Shown piece after piece: positions 12,701-23,468 of a stretch of DNA of 64,000 nucleotides (position 1 is the stretch's first letter; every line of letters starts with the position of its first letter). The notes below the pieces were generated by a model that was given only the letters and a program-made list of their open reading frames with translations, was not told the origin of the DNA and did not search any database. Location: positions 35,925,420 through 35,989,419 of the forward strand of contig CM053243.1 of the NCBI GenBank assembly GCA_028583405.1. The letters are read 5' to 3'. Both the position numbers and the translations under genes were made by a program. The DNA is from Pogonophryne albipinna (taxonomy: Eukaryota > Chordata > Actinopteri > Perciformes > Artedidraconidae).

Positions 12701-15700
12701 GTTTATCCAACCTGGGCCTGTCTGTATTTCTGTTACGCACATTTTCTTTTAATGAGCGATAACTGTATGCTTTGGTTGCTTTATTATGTTTTTGTTGTCA
12801 AGTCATTTAAATGTTCCTTTCAAATGTTTCTTACACTCGTTACTCTGGATAAAACAAAGGTGAAGAAAACAAAGGTCGCTTTAAGTATGTGTACTTTCTG
12901 GATGAAATGAGGTAGTAGAACTGATAGTTGAACTGATAGTTGAATTTCAACGACTGGGATAGCTACCACTTTTTGGCAAAAAAGGGGTTATTGGACCAAG
13001 AATAAATAGAAACTCACTCCTAGAACTGAGCTTAAAATTCATCTTTGTTCATTCATGTAAGAAGTGTTGAAAAGTTGTAAATGTATATGCTAGTCTTTCC
13101 TGCTGCAAATTTATATATATGATACGTATTAACACAAGCATGAACTCAAAAAGGATCCAGATTAACATTTAGTTTCCTGCCATTATCTAATCCATCTCAA
13201 CAGGATCTACAGAGGCAGTACGTTTTGGTCTGAACATCCAGGGCCAGAGTCTGGCTGTATTTTTTGCTGTGTGGTTGCCATGGTTGTTGGTTTTTCCCCC
13301 CTTCCCATTCATGACAACCCAGTCTCGCCACTACATAAAGCACCTGAGCATCTAATGTGAACCTGCTGGCTGGAACTGTTGACATGCTCTCTGCAGACGC
13401 CTCCCTCCTTCCCCATATGTCTGCTGTCTCCGACTGCTCAGTGACAGCTCCATACCAGTGGTGAACAACACACACGCACGCACACACGCACACACACATC
13501 TGTGACACCAGATATTCAGATTCACACTGAGGCACAATGCCAGGATTGTCCCCTCACATCCAGTGAGATACACCAAGGTAAACACACATATTTTATAATT
13601 TACCTGCAGGTAAGTAAATGCCTGTTTATTAAGGTGTAGAGGGGGACGACTTATTAAATTGAAACGTATGTCTACACAGTAATGTTGCTGTCACGGCATA
13701 GTGTATATAATTAGAGATTGTAACATTTGCTATTTGAGCTGTGCATTAAGCATTTTAAGACAAGGGAGTGATGGCACAATAGTACAAAAAAGTCACCAAA
13801 TACACTCATTTTCCCATAAGCTTCAAAGTTGGCTGTAAAGAAAATGCCCATTGAAACTGCCTTTAGCATAATCCCTTCAGGTTGTGTTCATCCAGACGCT
13901 AATTATTTTTGACTTAATATGTTTTATACAGTCCACAATTAAAGTCAAGTATTCTGAGTGGGTTTGACTTTCATTGACTGAACACGAAATGATGCACATG
14001 ACTGGACTAACTCGACTGGCACTCCAAACCCTCGAATCGTCACTCCCTGGCTCTGATTGCCAAATACATTTTGCTCGGAGGAAGCCAAAGAGTCAGTTAC
14101 AGCAAAAGCCCATCTTATCCAGCTGAAACAAACAGACTGTGGCTCTGTACAGCTCCTCAACAAAGCCTTCATAAGGAGTGGCTCGTTGGAGAGGAATCAG
14201 AGTTTGATCCTTTGAGCCTCGAACCAAAGCTCCCTCCAATTCCTCTTATTTTTCAATGCTTTCCAACCTTCTTTTAACCTCCATCAATCCTTTCATCCCT
14301 ACATCATCTTCACCTCCACTCCTTTGCACCCATCTCCTCTCTTATCCCTCCTTTTGTTCCAGCCATCTCTTTCTGTTCCTCTACTGTACATGGCTGCAAC
14401 ACTCTGGCCTTCATGAATAATTCATCATGCAGACAGGAAGAAATGAAGGCATCGCCAATAAAAGACACACAGGATGGACACGTAGCACACAACTGAAATA
14501 CATCCACATTCACAAACATCTACATCCAAGAGAGAATGAGATCATTGAACACACTGTATGCCAGCTGTAGTGCCAACGCCTGAGGTTCAATTGAGATAAC
14601 AACAAATGTGTGAATGCTTCTTCTCCGTTCCATTTCCTTCCTTCGGTTCTATTATCTATTTACTTTTGAACCAGTCTGTATACTCTGTTCCTCCACATTT
14701 CCCTTCTTTCTACCAATGTTTACTTGCTGCTTCCCTATTCCCTCCTGTCTCTGCAGCCGTCTCTATGTGCCAATGAGGATTTCCCTGGTAGCATCCCCTC
14801 AGTCCCAAATGGGATTACATGATATTCCCACTGCCAATCTTTCTGCTTCCACCTCCCATTCTCCTCTCCCCTCCGGGAAATACCAGCACATCCACAAGAA
14901 GAATGATCCAGTGACTGGTGTAAGAACTTAATCACATTTGTCCAAAACATGGCTTCTTTTCACTTTCAAGTTTTACTTCAAGACAGCGAGCACAAAAGCA
15001 AAAGCCACCTTCCTGATTTTGTTCCATTGATCCTATCCAGTAGATGTTGTCATGCATTGTACCAGAAGTGACAGAGGATCCCATTCTTCCCCTGAACGGT
15101 CCAACAATTCCTCCAGATACAATTCCATTCCTCCAGCTGACAGGGCGGCCCGCTCCGACTCCTCTTCCTCTTCCTCGCTCCCGGCCTGTTGACAGCCAGC
15201 CGGCCTTTAATGCACACAATTGATTCGGTGGCCTTTCTTAGGAGCTAATAAATGGAGGAACCTCCACCCTGAGTCTGTGACCTCAGTTGGATGACTCTGC
15301 CTTGCCAGATAACAGGGAGCAGAGGGAGGGACAGCGGTTCAGAGGTTTGGTGGAGAATGAGACAGAAGTGCAGGAAATAAGGGCAGAGAGTGACGAGGGA
15401 GAAAAAGACACGAAACCTACATGTTCCTCTTTCTACAGCCAGAACCTTGGAGATACTCCGGCCTAGTTTATGATTAATACATGTGTGGAGTTTGTACGAG
15501 CACATGCGTGTGTAATGATGTGGACATAATGAGGACGGATGAGGTCACTCTGGCAGTTGTGGCGGTGCACCTGTAGGGGCCGCGGCAGGCTATGAGAGGG
15601 GAAATGATGTATGGGGGCTGGGGGTGGTGTTCAGATGCTCAGTGCTATAGTGCTTTGCAGCCCAGAATAAAAACAGTCACCATCATCACCATTATCACAG

Positions 15701-18124
15701 TCATCATCATCCACCATCCATCATAACCTGCATCGCCCTCGCCATCATCACCATCTATCACCCGTGTCGGCAGGAGCAGTGTAACTGGATGGGAAAATAT
15801 AGGCGGAGTAAATTGGATCCGTTATGTCTTTTCTCTCTGTGGAAACAGAATTGAAACCGCCACTCCACAAACATTGTCATCTCAAAGCGGTAAACTCCTA
15901 ATATTTTTGGTAGCCAGCTTTTTTGCTTGGAGCTTATGTTCTTCCGTTTTTGTTTAGATGTTTCCAAATATCATCTGCCAGTTATGCTGCCTTCAAAACT
16001 GAATTCGTAAATCATATTTGTATTAAATAGTACGAGTAGTTTTCGGAGGATATTATAAGACCCATGTTCCTCAAAAAAACAGTTTTGCTCTCTCAGCCTC
16101 ATTCGAATAAACCTCCACCTGCACCATGCATGCACTAGGCACCAAAACACTATCAAGAGATATTTTCTGAAAAATAACAAACCTGCATACCACAAATATA
16201 AGGTCCTTAAAAAAACAAGATGGCAAAGAGCATTGTAGTCGTTCTGGAGCCTCTCCTTACTACGTCCTTCAATTGGTCATTATTTTCTGTTGGTTTTAAT
16301 CACAAGGAAAATATACATTCATTTGAACCAGAAGATTTTTTGATTGACCTGAACGACCCTAAAAATCAACTAATCTGCTGAAATACAGTCATCTGAATCT
16401 TGAGATAATCCTATTGGCTGTAAAAGTATGTTACTGTGAAGGTTGGAGCAACGACTGCCGTTTCACATCAACTTTAACCTTCACATGAACATAAACGCAC
16501 ATCCACTTGAGCTGCTCCTTGAATCAACATCAAGTTCAATGTTTGCCTTGTCCATGTGCGTGCTATCTATTGGAATATTCTACATCTTGAGTCAGTGACT
16601 CATCAGATGTACGTCAGTGCAACCAGACAGCCTCTGACATTATGCAACATTAACGTCACGGTGACAGAGCAGCACCGTCTCAGGGAGAACCAATCGCTAC
16701 AGACAAGCCTTGATGCCGATGCGTCAGCAGGGGAACGGGCCAGCAGGAGCATCAGTGAGGGGTCACCCCGACAGGTACACAGGTAGGTAAAATATTTAAC
16801 ATACTGTACAAGGTCAAGCAAATGTGTACAATGCCGGAAATGTGCTTGCTCATCCAGGTCAATTTCTGCAGTGTAAGCTGCTTTGCAGACATGCTGCAAT
16901 TTCCAAATGGCAAAAAAAAACTTTTGCTGACTTTTGCTATCCCCAAACTTCCCCCAAAGGAGATGAAAGTGATGATGTTAGCAGTCTTCAAAATGCTATC
17001 CTTCACCTGTGAGCTTCTTTTGGAACAGTGACAGCCGCCGTTCGATTGTGTCACTTATCATTTTGTAGGAGGCGAGGTGTCGTCAAAATCCCTGACAATC
17101 TAAAGCTCTAGGAGGAAGAAGGAGGGAAGTCGTGAGAAATCAGACGGCTAAACTAAGACGGGATGCTGTATATTCCTCGAAGACGTCAGTCCAAAGGCAG
17201 TGAGTGGAGCACAGTCACCGCAGAAAAGGACGTGTGGAAGCGTGCTGCTCTGAGCAGAAATGGGTTGTGACAGTAGATTTAACTTGTTATTTCCTCTGAT
17301 TTCCCTTAAGCCCTCCCTGGACACATTCTATGGTAATCACATTGTAGAGTAAACACTGTGCTGTTTTCATCATGTTTTAAAGCTGAGCATAGCATAAAGC
17401 AGGAATATTGAGCAGCAACGATGATCTGCAGTTCTTCTGTATATTCTGCAAAGGAACGCCTTCAGTTTTATTTGCACATGAAAGGCCTGTCTCACCCTGG
17501 TGCACTGACACCGTTAGTGTTTCCTTCACATATAATTAAATGAGAAAACTTGTGATTCAGTTACATCCAACTCATGTCTGCTGATATCACATTTTGCAAG
17601 AATATGGGCCATATTTTGTCAAACTAATTTGAACATGGATGAACATTAGATACATGGAGAATGCTGCAGGAAGTTTAATGGCCAATTTAAAAACTTTCTT
17701 CACCATCATTGTTGGAATCCATTGTAACTGAATCAATTTAAAGCAAAAAAATCTGTAAATTGGTGACTTTTTGCAGCACGGTGCACCCTTCCTTGACACA
17801 TCATTTCTAAAAATAGATCTAAGCTTCACATTAGTTGTGACATCAAGGGACGATTCACATAGGCTTGTTTGAATGGCAAAACTTCATTTCATTGGAGCTG
17901 TCGGGACTACTGTTTACTTAGTAAATGCTAGATAACACTTACTTACCAACGTTACAGGAAGGGAACAAGCTAGCAACTAACTTAGTTGAATAGAATTTAC
18001 AAAACAAAAATGACAATGACATCTAAACTGCAGAATCCACCCCGAGTATAGAACATTCTGTTATTCATAATACCCTATATTTTAAAGAATCTTATATAAT
18101 TTATTTATTGAAAATCTATACCCA
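9791..18124. other. Long unique non-coding region
   Basis: More than 8 kb without a recognisable exon, RNA gene or transposon. It holds pyrimidine-rich tracts (around 12540-12750 and 14220-14380), a degenerate CAT-rich tract (15672-15750) and a GC-rich block at about 15100-15260 ending in 'attgattcgg' that has the look of conserved regulatory sequence. Short open frames here have no domain signatures. Confidence 0.4.
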
Positions 18125-18132
18125 GTTGTAGT
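18125..18132. repeat. Left 8-bp target-site duplication of hAT element
   Basis: GTTGTAGT lies directly before the left terminus and recurs directly after the right terminus at 19594-19601. Confidence 0.9.
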
Positions 18133-18299
18133 TAGGGATGCTCCGATCGATCGGCCGATATTCACTCTTAATAGTGTGATCGGTGCTCTCTATAAAGGCC
18201 GATCAGGAGAGCCGATCAGATGACGTAAAATACATGAGACTTTTTCTGTGCGCGGCAAAACAAGCTCGCCAAAATGTTCTTCACCAGTCTGGCAGTTTC

Positions 18300-18884
18300 T
18301 TAAAGGTCCCATGTCATGCTTTTCCGGTTATTACCCGTCCCCTTGTGTGTTATGTAGCTTTTTATGCATGTAAACGGTCTGCAAAGTCACAAACCCTCAA
18401 AGTACACCCTGTAGCGAGTAAAACTCTAACACAGAAAAGTAATCCAGCTCACACTGGCTGCTCCTCAAGCCTCAAAGGGCGGAGCAGCGAGCCCCGCAAC
18501 GTCCCGCCAACACGGCTCCCAGACCCCACGCAGCATTCTCATGTGTTTGTCATTGCTGGTGTCATTTTCTGGTTGCTAACGCCATGGTAACACATAATCA
18601 CTGATGCTCCTGTGTAAGGGTGGTGGACTCATCAGAACAAAGTGGGCGAGCTGACCAATCAGAGCACAGTGGGCTCATAGGGAGGGGGGGGGGGGGGGGG
18701 TGGGGGGGGGGGGGGCAGGAGCTCCAACAAGCCGTTTAGGACAGAGAGTGAATACACATACTTTACAGAGATGCTGTATGAGAAACCAATGTGAGTTTGG
18801 AACATTGAACAATGTAAATCTATTCTAGTAGACCTCACCAATGGAATTATGATCAGTAGAAATGGCCATGACATGGGACCTTAA
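18300..18884. mobile_element. Nested TTAA-flanked MITE
   Basis: The element proper is 18304-18880, bounded by TTAA at 18300-18303 and 18881-18884. The ends are inverted repeats: left AGGTCCCATGTCATG, right CATGACATGGGACC. TTAA duplication is used by piggyBac and Kolobok transposases, and I cannot decide between them. The interior holds the 'gcatgtaaa...ctgcaaagtc' block, a long G run and 'ccaatcagagca'. There is no coding capacity. It sits inside the hAT element at 18133-19593 and so is younger than it. Confidence 0.85.
18680..18715 (+). repeat. Poly-G tract with quadruplex potential
   Basis: An almost pure run of G with single A and T interruptions (18683, 18701) lies inside the nested MITE. 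It can form G-quadruplexes and is a likely site of sequencing error. Confidence 0.85.
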
Positions 18885-19593
18885 AGATGTCCGAAAAAGA
18901 CAATAAAAGCGGTATGCAACGTGTGTGAAGCAGAAAGAGAGAGATCAGGATCACCTGCTGCTGAGGGAGACACGCAGCTCAACCGGATCACAGCTCCGCC
19001 CGCTGTGACGGACTGGTGAGCAAAACACACCTCAAGTTAAACCTAACACACTTAGCTATTTTATCTACCTCTGGAACAAGCTAAACTAGTTATAAATAGG
19101 TTTATTCTTCACTGTCGGGTCTCGGGTCACTCATTACTGGATCAGCGAGCTGCATGATATACTGACAGGCTGTCAGGAGAGAGAGGGATAGGGAGAGAGG
19201 TAAAGAGAGCGCTTCTACTCATTTCTCCCGTGTTATTATCCAACGTTAATGTAAACTTGAATAATGTACTTCATTTGAATGTAAGAATTATGTTTTTTGT
19301 TGTTTGTGGAAGCGCATCATTTATTGAAAAATTAATCTGAACGTTTCGATCGGTTACGATTATAAACTGAAGCAATATAAAAATGAGCCCCATTAACTGA
19401 GTTTTATACCTCAGCATATATTACCGGTCATAGTCCGGTAATTACCAGCCAACGGAAACTCTGCTACACAATTCACAATACAACACTTTAAATGGAAGAT
19501 CCCCATAGCCCCCACCCACCCTGTGATCGGATCGGTATCGGCTGATTCCGATTCCGGTGATCGGCCCCAAAAACCCTGATCGGAGCATCCCTA

Positions 19594-19601
19594 GTTGTAG
19601 T
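19594..19601. repeat. Right 8-bp target-site duplication of hAT element
   Basis: GTTGTAGT, identical to 18125-18132. Confidence 0.9.
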
Positions 19602-22600
19602 AGTCAATGCTTCACATCAAACGACACTGTTCCAGTTTATTTGCGTCAACTAACCCTCTGTCCATACTTGGATGTCCTTTCCAGTAAGCTTTTCTCAGAA
19701 GCTTTATCATAGTTTTACCACATCTAAACAAAACACAAGATGCACTTTGATGGTGCCCCAACACATTCAAATGGATATAAGTGAAATAAAATCGGCAGTA
19801 AAAATGCAGACAGGCAGGCGGCACTACAGCAGGGACAGAGCATGTGCACTGATGGAGCTTTCATGGAGCAGGGGCCACAGTGACAACAGCACTAACAGCC
19901 CCATAATGTAGCGATTAGCCTCAAATGGGATGAGATGTGGTGGCGCTCTGGCAGCACCCTGGTGACAGCACTGCTCTCTGGGGAGCAGGGAGCCTGTCAG
20001 AGGGGGGCTCCATCACTGATGCTGCAGGGCTGGAGCTACCAGGGCCTTCAGGCCAGGAGCATCCACCCCCGACACCTCCCCTCTGAGGAGATATAAATCA
20101 CTTGCTGGTGACAGCTTCAGTGTGGAGAGGAGTCACCTTGGGTGGAGCCGATAGCTTCTACTCTGGAAGACATTCACTCTCTAATGAGTCTTTTTTTCTT
20201 CCCTTATCACCATTTATTCTCACATTCACACACTGAATGGCTATAGCATGCAGAGAGCTCTGAGCTCAGCAGCTGTCTCCCTTCCTAGTGAGGGGTCCTT
20301 CTCGGTGATTACAGTGGCGTGTCACTATATGGTAGCCACGTATCGCCCCAAGAAGACAGCCATTACTGCTGCTGCTGCTCCACCTCTCGTATCTCTGAGA
20401 GCTGCGTGGGAACATCATAGAACAAATGGCAGATAATGGGGCTGAAAGAACATACAAGGACAAAAATAAAAGCTGCATGTGTATGTGGAGAAAAGGGGGG
20501 TAGGGTAACGACATCCCGCTGAAGGCTCTCATCCCTGTCAGACAGGTTGTGTACAGTCTGATGCGCCCCGTAACAGCCTCTGTCACACACCAGTAAGAAC
20601 TTTGGCTTCAGAGAGTCTGTCATCTTCCTCACTACCCTCCTCCCACTGCTGGGACACACACATTTATGTTTACAGGGAAGAAGGAACTTGTCATGTGTTG
20701 TGTTTTTGAGGTCATGGTACACTGGTTGTATTTCTATCAGAGCAGGGGATTTGCACTTTGACACCGGTCGGGGATTGACAGGAATTTGTATTAAATGTAT
20801 TCAATTTCCTCTTCTGGCATTAATGTTCCTTTTTGGAGAAATTGTAATAAAAGATTAAAAAAGCTACAGTATATGAACATATATTCTATTATAGGAGATC
20901 ATGGTATTGTCTCAAGGTATACATTGTAGTGTCATATCACGCAGGGAATGTGTGAAATGTACATAATTAAAATATGTTCCTATTTTTTCCTCAAATATAC
21001 CACCATTTAAATAACTGCTTTCTTTAAAGCAACAGCATTATTATTTATATTTATGCAACAACTTATTTGAGGTCACACGTTTACTGCCCTTGGCTCCAAA
21101 CCTTCACTGCATGTTTTCAGATCAACAATATTTGGAGCTTACCGAGAATCCTTGGGCTTTTACAGATCTATCTGTGGTTGCCAACAGTAGAAATTAGGAA
21201 ATATTTGACAAATCAATGAATAAAGTATTGAGAGGGTACTTTGTGTCTCTTCATATTTTAATTGCAGGCATTCTGTGAACTTTAAAGGCTTTTTGTCCCC
21301 TGTGCCCCCATTAATGTATGACTGTGGCTGTCTGAAGATGCCTCGGTCCAGACCTTTACATCCGCCCAATCCACTTTATGAAGATATGAAACAACGGTTT
21401 CTCGGTTGAAAATGCAGACAACCCTTCTGCATATTTATTGTCATATTTTGTAAAAAGCTGTCATCACTGCAGACATGTCTGGCAGTTGAATATGCAAACT
21501 GTCAAGATGTTACATTTTCATTCCTTGTGTGTCTTTGTTTGAGAGACGCAGAGAAAAACGATTCTTCCTGAGGCTATTTCAGAATGAGGTCTGTGGTGAT
21601 TAAACTGTAGCATTAAAAAAATAAAATACATTTAACCTTCCAAATTGGCAAAGACAATGCCTGTACAATTGGGATTATATGTGATTATTTTCCTCCATGA
21701 CTCTGTATTAGTTTAAGCCATATCTGCTGACTTTTCAAGTACTATGTATAGTAAATCATTGGGATATACATTCTGAAATCCTCTGTATATCAACAAACTA
21801 GAGCTAGAATGAATTTTGTAACATGTTATAGATACGTTTTCAGAAGAGCAAATGCCTCCAAAATCTCTACATGACATGAATGTCAAACTTGGTTTCTCTT
21901 CCTTACTGCAAACGATAAATGATTGTCCTAAGATAACTAGCAACATGAATCTTCAAACAACATCCATCCAGGTTCAATAACACGCAGCCCAGAGAAGCAT
22001 GATGATAGGTGCTGATTCGTGCAAATATCACAACTTCAAGGCTTTATCATCTACAGGGATTTTTGACAGGTTTCTCACATGATCAGCAGGTGTGTGTACT
22101 GTGGTTAATTAAAATGCAGACACGTCGTTATTTCAGACAAGAATGTGTTACTCGAGGTGAAAATGGAGGCAGGGGGAAGCCAAATTACTGTAGAACATTG
22201 AAGTATAGCAACAGAATACAGTGCATTGTTTATTTGTGTTTCTTAACTGTACACGAGACATTTTGTCATTTGTACATTAGCTGGTGAAGCTTGGCAACAC
22301 AGTGACACTGGATTTTGAAGCTAATAAGAGACTTAATAATAGAAAAAATCAAAGATTTGACTTTGATATCTGCAACAAGATTATTGCATTCCATCAACAA
22401 CAAAAAAGTGGAATCTAGTCAAAGAATATCTGTTGGCTATTGATCTAGGATTGCATGATAATGTTGTCTGGGGATCTATTTTAGTTATTTGTGAAAGGCC
22501 TGATGGTGTCAACCTATTTATAGAACTCAGTCCCATGTCAGTGATCTAAAACTAAGGCTGGGTTCTTCATAGACACAAATAGATCACAGGAAGATGATAG

Positions 22601-22710
22601 CTATACACAGCAGTACATTGTGTATCCAATGGCAGGCGTTCCTTCAATTAGTTAAAATAAATCCCATTTGGATACTTGCTGTAAAATATTGGTTTATCAG
22701 CCCCTTTTTG
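19602..22710. other. Unique non-coding DNA
   Basis: No gene or named repeat was recognised. A GC-rich, repeat-free block at about 19895-20130 looks like possible conserved regulatory DNA. The remainder is AT-rich. Confidence 0.4.
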
Positions 22711-23468
22711 ACAGTGTGCAAAGTGTGCACTGTGCCTGAGATGCAATAAAACATTATTATCCCCGTGTGTGTCTTATGTGCATATGTGCTTGTGCTACAT
22801 TATTGTAGCTCTTGCGCCCTTGCACAATCTAATTACTTTAGATTAAACTGCAGGCTCTTCCTTGTCAGAACTTCTTTTTATTATCACTGTAGCACCTCCT
22901 CTGTACTGCAGCACAGTTTGTTGTCAGAGGAGGATCCTGCTGGGCATTACTGTGAACCAATTGGCTCAACATCTGTGGTCCAGCAGACAACAAAAAACAA
23001 AGCACCATTTTACAAGCTAATGCATCTGTAGCTTGGGATTCAGCTTGCAATGGTGGACGGTTGGAAGTTTGACATCATTTTATCATTCATTCAGATCAAA
23101 GTCTGCTTATCAACCTCAAATCACTCTGAATCCCCATATCAAATGCATTCAAGTTTAGCTTTGAATAATGGCTAAGTACAAGAAGTTATAAAAGACTTAA
23201 TTACACTCAAATAATTACACTAAAAGAAGGGAACTTTCGTCAGATTTGCAGTTTAGCTTAACTGAAGGATTTCCACATTGATGTTGGATAGTGGACTTGA
23301 ATTAACTGGATTCAGGGCTGACCCATATATAAATACGTAACCCCATACTTCTTCTTTTACATGTTGTTTTAGTCCATCCATCTTCTACCGCTTATCCGAG
23401 GGCCCCACACTTTCCTTTCCCTGGCCACATTTAGCAGCTCTGACTGGGGGGATTCCAAGGCTCATAAT
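22711..23468. repeat. 758-bp direct repeat, left copy
   Basis: The sequence from 'acagtgtgcaaag' to 'ggctcataat' recurs at 26763-27520 with a constant offset of 4052 bases, and I saw no difference between the copies. It abuts the 3' end of the LINE exactly. It is not an LTR: no TG...CA ends and no primer-binding site. Its last 95 bases contain an old RTE fragment. Confidence 0.93.
23374..23460 (-). mobile_element. Old RTE/Rex3-type LINE 3' fragment
   Basis: The sequence 'ccatccatcttctaccgctt' and the following 'gactggggggattccaagg' match, with divergence, the 3' end of the full LINE at 23469-23592, in the same (minus) orientation. It is truncated after about 87 bases. It lies inside the 758-bp repeat and is therefore also present at 27426-27512. 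Confidence 0.8.

Larger units (their letters stand above)
18250..18960 (+). pseudogene. hAT transposase BED-finger remnant, split
   Basis: In one frame before the nested MITE (18250-18303) the sequence reads SSPVWQFLK. Just after the MITE (from 18885) it continues DVRK. After a one-base shift in an A run it reads KTIKAVCNVCEAE. The VW, FLK and AVCNVC pattern with two cysteines is typical of the BED zinc finger at the N-terminus of hAT transposases, which binds the transposon ends. The downstream frame stops about 30 codons later ('ctggtga' near 19013-19019), so the His pair and the catalytic domain are absent. The MITE entered at a TTAA inside the Leu-Lys codons. The gene is dead; BED identity is inferred from pattern only. 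Confidence 0.6.
18133..19593 (+). mobile_element. Non-autonomous hAT element with nested MITE
   Basis: Terminal inverted repeats start TAGGGATGCTCCGATC at the left (18133) and end with its exact reverse complement at the right (19593). Identical 8-bp flanks (18125-18132, 19594-19601) are the hallmark of hAT insertion. Sub-terminal GATCGG-rich sequence is present at both ends. The element is 1461 bp, of which about 580 bp is a later MITE. There is no intact transposase, only a BED zinc-finger remnant. The hAT assignment is strong; the family name is not assigned. Confidence 0.9.

Noticed and set aside
12908..12930. let-7-like start 'tgaggtagtag' followed by 'gatagttg'
   Set aside because: Eleven bases match let-7, but the middle differs and there is no downstream arm that would pair with it to form a precursor hairpin.
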